From NCBI GenBank assembly GCA_002352375.1, contig DEIH01000061.1, forward strand, positions 1 to 24,613: a stretch of 24,613 nucleotides of DNA. The letters are read 5' to 3'. This DNA comes from Spirochaeta sp. UBA2779 (GTDB lineage Bacteria; Spirochaetota; Spirochaetia; DSM-2461). Below are positions 16,778 through 23,025 of the stretch, piece by piece (position 1 is the stretch's first letter; each line of letters starts with the position of its first letter). Below the pieces are notes generated by a model. The model did no database searches. It was not told where the DNA came from and was given only the letters and a program-made list of their open reading frames with translations. A program made the position numbers and the translations under genes.

Positions 16778-18285
16778 TTGTCTTCACCACCAGCCATCAT
16801 CAGTCCGATTTCCGTCTCCGTAACCTCTCCGTAATTGAACTCGGCAACAATTTCACCTTCATAAATTACAAGTATCCGGTCACTGAGATTCATGATTTCA
16901 CTGAGTTCAAGGGAAACAAGCAGGATTGCTTTATGTTCCTTTTTCGCATCCATTATCCTTTCATGTACAAACTCTATAGCTCCAACATCCAAACCCCTTG
17001 TAGGCTGGGATGCTATCAACACCTTCGGATTACGCTGAAACTCTCTGGCAAGAACCGCTTTCTGCTGATTACCGCCGGACATTGTTCCCGCATTTACATT
17101 CACGCCTGGGGTTTTGATATTGAAATTTTTAACCAACTCTTCGGCCCAGCTGCGAACTTTATTGAAATCGAGGAAAAGCCCCTTTGCAAATGGAGCTTTA
17201 TCCTCAAAACCCAAAAGAAGATTTTCATAGATTGGAAAATCCAGAATCAGCCCCCTGAGAAGCCGGTCTTCAGGTATATGAGCGGTGCCGGCATCCAGAA
17301 ACTGACCACTGGATTTGTTCACCATGTCCTTACCGTCGATTGTGATGATTCCCGACGATATTTTTCTGAGTCCGGTGAGAACTTCAACAAGTTCTGTCTG
17401 ACCGTTACCATCAACCCCGGCAATTCCGACAATCTCACCTTCATGAACATTGAGACTCAAACCTTTTAAGGCAGGCAGCCCCCTTTTATTCAAAGCTGAA
17501 ATATTCTTTACATTAAGTATTTCCCGGCCTGTTTCAACCTCAGGTTTTTCTGTTCTGAAAAGAACCTCCCTGCCTACCATCATTCGTGCAAGTTCCCTGA
17601 TACTGGTAGATTCAGTATCAATTGTTTCAATCAGTTTCCCATCTCGCAGGACAATTACACGATCCGAGATTTCCTTCACTTCCTTTAACTTATGTGTAAT
17701 AAAAATAATAGTTTTCCCCAACAGCCGCAGTGACTGCATAACTTTGTAGAGTTCTTCAATTTCCTGTGGAGTCAGTATTGCTGTTGGTTCATCAAAAATC
17801 ATAATATCTGCGCCGCGATACAGAAGTTTCAGGATTTCCACCCGCTGCTGCATTCCCACAGAAATATCACTAACCTGTGCATCAAGCTGTATTTCCAGGC
17901 CATATTTATCTGATATTGCTTCGAGTTCCTTCTTCGAACTGTTAAGGTCCAGGGAAAGACCTTTAACCTTTTCCGACCCGAGTATCAGGTTTTCCAGGAC
18001 AGTAAAAACCGGCACCAGCATAAAGTGCTGATGAACCATTCCGATACCCTTATCAATGGCATCACCAGGCCCAGAAAAAGTGGTTTTCTCGCCCTTAATA
18101 AATATTTCACCCTTGTCGTAGTGATACAGACCATAAAGAATATTCATTAAAGTTGATTTACCAGCACCATTTTCGCCCAGGAGGCAGAGGATTTCACCTT
18201 CTTCAACTTCAATTGATATATCATCGTTAGCCAGAACACCGGGAAACCTTTTAACGATATTCTGCATTTTGACAATCGCAGCCAT
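16774..18285 (-). CDS. ABC transporter ATP-binding protein, two nucleotide-binding domains (NupO/YufO-like)
   Basis: A 503-residue duplicated ATPase of the sugar/nucleoside importer type. The first domain has Walker A GENGAGKST at 37-45, the signature 'SVGMQQRVEIL' and Walker B 'IMIFDEPTA'. The second domain has the usual degenerate P-loop of this subfamily ('GVDGNGQTELVEVLTG'), a clear 'MSGGNQQKAVLARE' signature and 'SQPTRGLDVGA'. It is peripheral to the membrane and powers the two permeases encoded next. GAGG stands just before the ATG at 18283-18285. A 13-bp-stem hairpin lies between this gene and the binding-protein gene upstream, which probably lowers expression of the ATPase relative to the binding protein. 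Confidence 0.95.
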   Translation of the reverse strand: MAAIVKMQNIVKRFPGVLANDDISIEVEEGEILCLLGENGAGKSTLMNILYGLYHYDKGEIFIKGEKTTFSGPGDAIDKGIGMVHQHFMLVPVFTVLENLILGSEKVKGLSLDLNSSKKELEAISDKYGLEIQLDAQVSDISVGMQQRVEILKLLYRGADIMIFDEPTAILTPQEIEELYKVMQSLRLLGKTIIFITHKLKEVKEISDRVIVLRDGKLIETIDTESTSIRELARMMVGREVLFRTEKPEVETGREILNVKNISALNKRGLPALKGLSLNVHEGEIVGIAGVDGNGQTELVEVLTGLRKISSGIITIDGKDMVNKSSGQFLDAGTAHIPEDRLLRGLILDFPIYENLLLGFEDKAPFAKGLFLDFNKVRSWAEELVKNFNIKTPGVNVNAGTMSGGNQQKAVLAREFQRNPKVLIASQPTRGLDVGAIEFVHERIMDAKKEHKAILLVSLELSEIMNLSDRILVIYEGEIVAEFNYGEVTETEIGLMMAGGEDK

Positions 18286-18298
18286 TTCTACCTCACTA

Positions 18299-18332
18299 AT
18301 TAAAGAGCCGGATTAGAACCCGGCTCTTTAAT
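18299..18332 (-). terminator. Intercistronic hairpin between binding-protein and ATPase genes
   Basis: Perfect 13-bp inverted repeat: arms 18299-18311 (plus-strand ATTAAAGAGCCGG) and 18320-18332, with an 8-base loop. On the minus strand it follows the binding-protein stop and precedes the ATPase ribosome binding site. It lacks a long T tract, so it is more likely a partial attenuator or mRNA-protecting stem than a full terminator. Confidence 0.7.
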
Positions 18333-18359
18333 AACTATCTAATTACAATAATTCACAAA

Positions 18360-19403
18360 CTACATTGTCGGGGGTGAAAATTTTTCAAGCTCTTCATACG
18401 TCGCTGGGGCTGTGATATCTCCAGCAACAATTTTTCCCTTCAGCATATTTGCATATTCAATAACATCTGCAGGAATAAGGTCTCCGCTTGTTGCAAAATC
18501 AATGGCACCCTCTTTAATTCCATAAAAGTAATCGCCGCCCTTAAAAGTTCCATCAACAACCATACCGACAGCATTTAACACGGCTATATCAACACGTTTA
18601 ATCATCGATGAAAGGACATTTTCCGGTGCCAGATAATTCTGATCTCTATCAACACCGATAACATACAGACCTTTCTTCTTCGCTGCATTTATAACACCCA
18701 GACCTGTCTGCCCGGCAACCTGGAAAATCACATCTGCACCCTGATCGTACTGGGGATTTGCCATTTCTTCACCCTTTGCCGCATCGGCAAAAGTACCTGC
18801 ATAAGATATAAGAACTTCAATATCCGGGTTCGCTGTCATCGCGCCGGCCCGATACCCGGCTTCAAACCTGTTTGTTACCGGTGTTGACATACCACCGACA
18901 AATCCAATGGTTCCTGTTTTTGAAACTTTTGCCGCAATGGCACCAACAAGAAATGCGCCTTCATTCTCACGGAAATGAATACTAGCGACATTCGGCTGAT
19001 CTACAGAACCATCTACCATTCCAAAATATGTATCCGGATACATTTCTGCTGCTTCAGCAACTGCATCCTTAATCATGAAACCGACACCGACAACGAGAGA
19101 TGCTCCCTGTTCGGCAAGAGTACTCAGATTAGGGACATACTGTGCCTGCTCACGGGACTCAAGTACTTTCCGCTCAATACCGTATTTTATTTCAGCCTGA
19201 CCCAGACCTTCCCAGGCTGCATCGTTGAATGATTGATCTCCCAAACCTGACTGGTTGGTAACCATTGCCATAACCAACTTTTCTGCCACAGGAGCTGGGG
19301 CAGCTGCAGCTTCTTCCGGTACGCTTTTATTGCATCCAGATATTCCCATACCTACCGAAGCAACGATAAAAACCAACAACACCGTCTTGAACACTTTCAT
19401 CAT
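18360..19403 (-). CDS. BMP-family nucleoside/purine-binding lipoprotein of the ABC transporter
   Basis: A 347-residue exported lipoprotein. A signal peptide with hydrophobic core at residues 7-20 ends in the lipobox ISGC, so lipidation is expected at C24, followed by an Ala/Pro-rich linker to about residue 40. The mature part is the BmpA/Med family (PF02608-type): 'TNQSGLGDQSFNDAAWEGL', 'GVGFMIKDAVAEAAEMYPDTYFG', 'GTIGFVGGMSTPVTNRFEAGYRAG' and 'YVIGVDRDQN'. Family members bind purine nucleosides (TmpC/PnrA, NupN); the ligand here is inferred. Two consecutive ATGs follow GGAGGA; either can start. It heads the transporter genes, as the binding protein normally does, with a hairpin after its stop that would favour its higher expression. 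Confidence 0.94.
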   Translation of the reverse strand: MMKVFKTVLLVFIVASVGMGISGCNKSVPEEAAAAPAPVAEKLVMAMVTNQSGLGDQSFNDAAWEGLGQAEIKYGIERKVLESREQAQYVPNLSTLAEQGASLVVGVGFMIKDAVAEAAEMYPDTYFGMVDGSVDQPNVASIHFRENEGAFLVGAIAAKVSKTGTIGFVGGMSTPVTNRFEAGYRAGAMTANPDIEVLISYAGTFADAAKGEEMANPQYDQGADVIFQVAGQTGLGVINAAKKKGLYVIGVDRDQNYLAPENVLSSMIKRVDIAVLNAVGMVVDGTFKGGDYFYGIKEGAIDFATSGDLIPADVIEYANMLKGKIVAGDITAPATYEELEKFSPPTM

Positions 19404-19463
19404 AACATTCCTCCATTCCGAACTCGGATATTCTTTAATCTCCCGTCAATCGGAAGATTTATT

Positions 19464-20831
19464 TCAAGGTAAGGGCCATCCATTTTTATCCCACAATTCA
19501 ATGGCTTCTTTCTTTGATTCAGCATAAACAGCCATTTCATCAATAGAGACAAATTCTCCGTCCTTAAGTACCGTATTTCCATCGATAATTACCGTATCAA
19601 CATCAGAACGTTCACATGTACTGACAATGTAATTCTCAACATTCTCTTCAAAAATTGGCACGGCACTGCGGTCTTTTAAAAGGATAATATCAGCTTTTTT
19701 ACCAACTTCCAGAGAACCGATTTCCCTCTCCATCAGTAAGGCTTCAGAACCTTTTCGTGTAGCCATACCCAAAACGTCACTGTCGGGGAATAGTTCAAGA
19801 TTCTCATATTTAAGCCTATGAAGCATTTGAGCTGTCCGCATGATTTCAAACATGGAGTGAGTCTGTCCATCTGTTCCTAAACCTACACAGACACCTTCTT
19901 TTATAAACGGAATCATATCCGGCCAGAATCCAAAAATAGCATTTGATTCAGCATTGTGGGCGATCTTCACATCATGAGCCTTGAATATCACAGGATCATT
20001 CAGCAGATCCATATAGGCACAGTGGAAAAGAAGAACATCCGGTCCGAGAAACCCGATATCCTCCAGATACCGGGTAGGTCTTTTACCATACTTGCGCATG
20101 GCATCAAAATTATGCCAGCGGTCGTCCGCCATATGCATCATGATTCCGCAGCCCAGATTATCTGCCTGCTGCCTGGCTTCCACCAGCAGTTCTGTGGGAC
20201 AGGAGAATGTCGTATGGATACCGATCCGTGCTCTGATTCTTCCGTTTTCAGGGTTGATTTTCTTTATCAGGTTGATGTTTTCCTGAAGACCCAGATCCTG
20301 GTTTTCTTTACTGATCCTGCCGGTCGTCTCAAATGAGAGAACACAGCGCATACCGGACTCAACAGCCGCCCTGTAGACAAAATCCATGGCTCCGGGTATG
20401 GCGTAGGATCCTTCCGCCGTGTCTGTCGTTGTCGTGATACCACTTCTGATGTTCCCCAGCATATTTGCCAGAGATCCGATATACATCTGGTTCTGAGTAA
20501 CTCTGTCTTCCAGCATCGGATACCAGAATCTCTCCATCCATGAAATGAATGAAAAATCAGAATCATCAAATCCTGAAAACGGGATACTGCGGACAACAGC
20601 GCTGTATAGATGGCTGTGAAGACTGATAAAACCGGGGGAAACAATCTTTCCCGACGCATCAATAACCTCGACACCACTGGAGTACCGTTCAATATCAATC
20701 GAATCTTTTGTTCCTATCAGTTTTATTTCGTCATCTTCTATATAAATCACACCGTTCCGAATTATTGAATTATGTTCATCCTTTGTGACTATCAGGCCAT
20801 TAATTATCAGCTTCTTATTCATTTTTTTCAT
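19464..20831 (-). CDS. Second SsnA/TRZ/ATZ-type amidohydrolase
   Basis: A 455-residue cytoplasmic amidohydrolase, distinct from the one at 13344-14759. Metal ligands visible are H72 and H74 (GFISLHSHL), H233 (MMHMADD), H270 (LFHCAYM) and D321 (GLGTDGQ). The catalytic HxxE position of deaminases is HMAD, an aspartate at 236. 'AHNAESNAIFGF' (291-302) replaces the common HNPxSN loop, so the substrate pocket differs. Family reactions include deamination or dechlorination of purines, cytosine and triazines, so an imported nucleobase or derivative is a reasonable substrate. The ATG at 20829-20831 abuts the aldolase stop (TGAATG), with GAGGTGA in front; the later ATG at codon 4 is an alternative. 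It precedes the transporter genes. Confidence 0.88.
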   Translation of the reverse strand: MKKMNKKLIINGLIVTKDEHNSIIRNGVIYIEDDEIKLIGTKDSIDIERYSSGVEVIDASGKIVSPGFISLHSHLYSAVVRSIPFSGFDDSDFSFISWMERFWYPMLEDRVTQNQMYIGSLANMLGNIRSGITTTTDTAEGSYAIPGAMDFVYRAAVESGMRCVLSFETTGRISKENQDLGLQENINLIKKINPENGRIRARIGIHTTFSCPTELLVEARQQADNLGCGIMMHMADDRWHNFDAMRKYGKRPTRYLEDIGFLGPDVLLFHCAYMDLLNDPVIFKAHDVKIAHNAESNAIFGFWPDMIPFIKEGVCVGLGTDGQTHSMFEIMRTAQMLHRLKYENLELFPDSDVLGMATRKGSEALLMEREIGSLEVGKKADIILLKDRSAVPIFEENVENYIVSTCERSDVDTVIIDGNTVLKDGEFVSIDEMAVYAESKKEAIELWDKNGWPLP

Positions 20832-21596
20832 TCACCTCAGCTCTTTCAGACCCTGAACTGCCCCGGCATTCAGAAAACCTATATCCGTGTTATAGGTGAT
20901 CAACTGCATTCCCTTATTTTTCCATTCAACAAGCTTCTGCAGATTCGCAATGTGCATTCCGGTGTACACACCGTATTTCCTTCCGGTTTCCAGAACTTTT
21001 TCAAAAATACCATTCATCAGAGATCCATTCAGATCATTGGGAACTCCGTAGGATACGGCCATGTCATTCGGTCCGAGAACCGCTCCGTCAACACCTTCCA
21101 CAGAGAGGATATTATCCAGATCATCCATTGCCGCTTTCCTTTCAATCTGCAGAATTACCAGATTTTCTTCATTTGCATTACTGACAAAATTCAGAAGATC
21201 ATCACCTTTGTAGTTGTTGTGTCCTTTGTTTATTGAACAGCCCCGCTCACCCATCGGAGGATATTTCGAGTAAGAGACGGCCCTTTCAGCCTGTTTTCTT
21301 GTTTCAATCCTGGGAACCATAAATCCCTGTGCTCCGGCATCAAGGCATCTGGCAATGAAGTGATACTGAAGGTCCGGCACTCTTATCAGGGGAGTAATAC
21401 CCGCAAGACGGGTTACTTTTATCAGGTCCGCCACAGTTTCCATTGTATGGGCACCATGCTCCATATCGATAAAGATGAAATCAAACCCCGCATTGGCAAG
21501 TATCATGGGGACTGCAGGAGATCTCAGTTCCTGCATCATGGTTCCGAATACGGGCTTACCGCTCTCAAGCTTTGCTCTCAAACTGTTTTTAATCAT
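20832..21596 (-). CDS. HpcH/HpaI-family aldolase
   Basis: A 254-residue class II metal-dependent aldolase, the typical length. Residues matching characterised HpcH/HpaI enzymes are H47 in 'DMEHGAH', R72 in 'LIRVPD', E152 in 'QIERKAAM' (metal) and D178 in 'LGPNDMA' (metal). These enzymes split 4-hydroxy-2-keto acids into pyruvate plus an aldehyde (2-keto-3-deoxy sugar acids, 4-hydroxy-2-oxoheptanedioate and similar). It is the first gene of the operon; GGAG lies eight bases before the ATG, and the promoter at 21666-21693 gives a leader of about 63 bases. An aldehyde product could feed the AOR encoded downstream; this is inference. Confidence 0.93.
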   Translation of the reverse strand: MIKNSLRAKLESGKPVFGTMMQELRSPAVPMILANAGFDFIFIDMEHGAHTMETVADLIKVTRLAGITPLIRVPDLQYHFIARCLDAGAQGFMVPRIETRKQAERAVSYSKYPPMGERGCSINKGHNNYKGDDLLNFVSNANEENLVILQIERKAAMDDLDNILSVEGVDGAVLGPNDMAVSYGVPNDLNGSLMNGIFEKVLETGRKYGVYTGMHIANLQKLVEWKNKGMQLITYNTDIGFLNAGAVQGLKELR

Positions 21597-21633
21597 TTAT
21601 ATGCTCCAGGTTCTACCATTCAGAATCTCAGGC

Positions 21634-21657
21634 GTTCTGCTGTTCTGCTGTTCTGAA
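21634..21657. repeat. Short tandem repeat of GTTCTGCT in the operon leader
   Basis: Two exact copies of GTTCTGCT (21634-21641, 21642-21649) and a third partial copy, GTTCTGAA (21650-21657). They lie just downstream of the predicted transcription start of the minus-strand operon, so they would be in the mRNA leader or could act as a regulator site. Confidence 0.8.
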
Positions 21658-21665
21658 CTCTACTC

Positions 21666-21693
21666 ATAATAAATCCGGAGCCTCAGATGTCAA
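21666..21693 (-). promoter_or_regulatory. Main operon promoter, sigma70-type
   Basis: On the minus strand, a perfect -35 TTGACA (21693-21688) is followed after 16 bp by TATTAT (21671-21666), one mismatch from the -10 consensus. Transcription would begin near 21660, about 63 bases before the aldolase ATG. Confidence 0.75.
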
Positions 21694-21698
21694 GACAT
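21687..21698. promoter_or_regulatory. Candidate operator palindrome
   Basis: A perfect 12-bp palindrome, ATGTCAAGACAT read as ATGTC-AA-GACAT, covers the -35 box of the operon promoter and lies in the -35 region of the divergent cupin promoter. It is a plausible site for the GntR/FCD regulator encoded in the operon; the assignment is inference. Confidence 0.45.
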
Positions 21699-21713
21699 TT
21701 ATCAAAACAAACT

Positions 21714-21722
21714 TGATATAAT
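21714..21722 (+). promoter_or_regulatory. Extended -10 promoter for the cupin gene
   Basis: TGATATAAT gives a consensus TATAAT at 21717-21722 with the extended TGn. A weak -35-like AAGACA lies 19 bp upstream. It would start transcription near 21729, ahead of the start at 21761. Confidence 0.6.
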
Positions 21723-21738
21723 AGTGAATCAGCTTCCA

Positions 21739-21754
21739 CCCGGGAGCCGGGAGG
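21739..21754 (+). promoter_or_regulatory. Ribosome binding site with small hairpin before the cupin
   Basis: GGGAGG at 21749-21754 lies six bases before the TTG start at 21761. CCCGG (21739-21743) and CCGGG (21747-21751) can pair across a 3-base loop and would cover part of this site. Confidence 0.5.
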
Positions 21755-21760
21755 CCTCAA

Positions 21761-22093
21761 TTGAAACCGGAACTTATCCGCAACGGCGAAGGCAAATTCA
21801 TTATGGAGGGCGATGAATGCACTCAGATCTACGCCCATACCGACAAACTGATATTCTCGGTGAGTACCCTGCTCCCAGGGCAGAAAGCCTGCCTGGACAA
21901 AGGACACAATGATGCTCATGAAACAGTCTATGTTATTCAGGGAGTCCTGATGATTCACATGCCCGACTCCGAAGAATTCTTCCGATTGGAGAAAGGAGAC
22001 TGCCTGCTGATACCTTCTGGGGCGTCCCATTACTCTATCAATGTTGGTGAAGAGACCTCGATTGCGGCCTGGTCCTGTGCACCACATCTATAG
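21761..22093 (+). CDS. Small single-domain cupin
   Basis: A 110-residue cupin_2-type beta-barrel. The first motif is 'GHNDAHETVYVIQG' at 48-61, with probable metal ligands H49, H53 and E54; the second is 'LEKGDCLLIPSGASHYSIN' at 76-94, with H90. Such proteins may be metal-dependent isomerases, sugar- or acid-binding proteins; no specific reaction can be assigned. The TTG start is supported by GGGAGG six bases upstream and by the lack of a suitable in-frame ATG before the conserved region. It is divergent from the catabolic operon, sharing a 160-bp promoter region that holds a palindrome, so co-regulation is likely. A hairpin at 22165-22189 follows it. Confidence 0.88.
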   Translation: MKPELIRNGEGKFIMEGDECTQIYAHTDKLIFSVSTLLPGQKACLDKGHNDAHETVYVIQGVLMIHMPDSEEFFRLEKGDCLLIPSGASHYSINVGEETSIAAWSCAPHL

Positions 22094-22164
22094 TTATTAA
22101 GTTCACAATACCGGCAGTATGAAAATGAGACAGATTTTCAAAATTTAAACTGTTAACACAGATT

Positions 22165-22189
22165 GCTGGATCGGCCCGGCTGATCCAGC
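22165..22189 (+). terminator. Hairpin after the cupin gene
   Basis: A perfect 8-bp stem, GCTGGATC (22165-22172) and GATCCAGC (22182-22189), with a 9-base loop that can pair a little further. It lies 72 bases after the cupin stop. The T tract is poor (only the T-rich 'CTTGACTTTCTCTTCT' downstream), so termination is likely but unproven. Confidence 0.5.
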
Positions 22190-22229
22190 CCAACTTGACT
22201 TTCTCTTCTGGCTGGCGAATAGTTAACAC

Positions 22230-22628
22230 ATGTCCCCTTCATTCAGAAAAATGAAAGAGCATGGTAACACAACTGTTTCAGTGGAAGGACGGGTTGTTCG
22301 AAACAAACCTCGTTTCAATTCAAACAATGAAGGCATCGATCATAACTGGAAGATGGTGTTAAAAGCTGCCTCTGGACTGGACTATTGGGTTCTCTGGGCC
22401 GATGCTCACAGCAGTTTTGCTATGACTCCCGAATCTCTGGATTTAATTATTACACGGATAAAAACGTTGAAAGAGAACGGCTGTATCGCTATGGCTTTTA
22501 CCATATCAAATCCCATAATGCCGTATTATATAAAAAAGATTGAAGCAGAAATCCCAATACCGTTTCTGGCTTCCAGATCCATTGACGAAATCAGGACTTT
22601 CATAGAAAATATTATCAGAAAGCCATGA
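22230..22628 (+). CDS. Unrecognised small protein, copy 1 of a tandem pair
   Basis: A 132-residue protein I cannot assign to a family. It alternates strand- and helix-like segments: 'YWVLWADAHSSFAMTPESLD' (about 49-68), then helix, 'GCIAMAFTISN' (81-91), helix, 'IPIPFLAS' and a C-terminal helix. This looks like a small alpha/beta (STAS-like) fold, but that is a guess. There is no signal peptide or cysteine-rich motif. The ATG at 22230 has no visible ribosome binding site; the ATG at codon 8 is an alternative and is where similarity to copy 2 becomes clear ('KEHGNTT'). The repeated half of the protein and copy 2 agree at about half of the positions, which supports it being a real gene. Confidence 0.72.
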   Translation: MSPSFRKMKEHGNTTVSVEGRVVRNKPRFNSNNEGIDHNWKMVLKAASGLDYWVLWADAHSSFAMTPESLDLIITRIKTLKENGCIAMAFTISNPIMPYYIKKIEAEIPIPFLASRSIDEIRTFIENIIRKP

Positions 22629-23025
22629 TTATTAACACGAATAAACAATAAAACATCATGGGGATACAACCGCTACTGTTAAGGGTGTCGTTGTCCGCAG
22701 TAAACCGCGGTTCAGCTCAAATCCTGAAGGGATAAAAAATAACTGGGAACAGATTCTCAAAGGAGCCGTGGGGCTTGCCCAATGGATACTCTGGGCCGAC
22801 ACAGATATAAGCTTTGCCTTAACACCCGAATCTCTGGAGAAGGTAGTTTCCTTTGCAGCATCCCTTGAAGAACACGGTTGTATCGCTCTTGTATTCACTA
22901 TCTCAAACCAGATGATGCCCTTTTACATCAGTAAGATTAAGGCCAGAATCGGGATACCCCTCTTTTCCTCGGAATCCGTTGATAAAATTCAAGATTTCAT
23001 CACACAGTTATCAACTAAGAACTGA
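22625..23025 (+). pseudogene. Unrecognised small protein, copy 2, apparently frameshifted
   Basis: From about 22648 the frame ending at the TGA 23023-23025 is homologous to copy 1 all the way: 'HGDTTATVKGVVVRSKPRF', 'WILWADTDISFALTPESLE', 'GCIALVFTISNQMMPFY', 'IGIPLFSS'. That frame has no ATG, GTG or TTG before 22768, and upstream it meets a TAA at 22642. An ATG at 22625, overlapping copy 1's stop as ATGA, is in another frame and stops after eight codons. Adding one A to the A run at 22643-22645 joins the two frames and gives 133 residues, against 132 for copy 1. A one-base deletion, or a sequencing error, is therefore likely. A short product from the GTG at 22768 would lack a third of the protein. 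The end overlaps the convergent dehydrogenase by 11 bp. Confidence 0.65.

Larger units (their letters stand above)
1061..21660 (-). other. Predicted 16-gene operon
   Basis: Sixteen consecutive minus-strand genes run from 21596 down to 1061. Gaps are at most 74 bp and several genes overlap (for example ATGA at 9414-9417 and 16774-16777). The only clear upstream promoter is at 21666-21693, with transcription expected to begin near 21660. A hairpin at 18299-18332 is the only clear internal hairpin I found between genes. No convincing terminator is seen after the last gene. Operon membership is inferred from spacing, not measured. Confidence 0.75.

Noticed and set aside
21634..21657. CRISPR-like array
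   Set aside because: The repeats are 8 bp and directly adjacent, with no spacers and no cas genes nearby.
21597..21660. Purine or other riboswitch in the operon leader
   Set aside because: The predicted leader is only about 63 bases and shows short repeats, without a conserved multi-helix riboswitch pattern.
22658..22738. ATG at 22658 as the start of copy 2
   Set aside because: It is in a different frame from the homologous region and reaches a stop after about 26 codons.
22768..23025. GTG at 22768 as the true start of copy 2
   Set aside because: It would cut off the conserved N-terminal third, whose coding sequence is still present upstream; a frameshift explains the data better.
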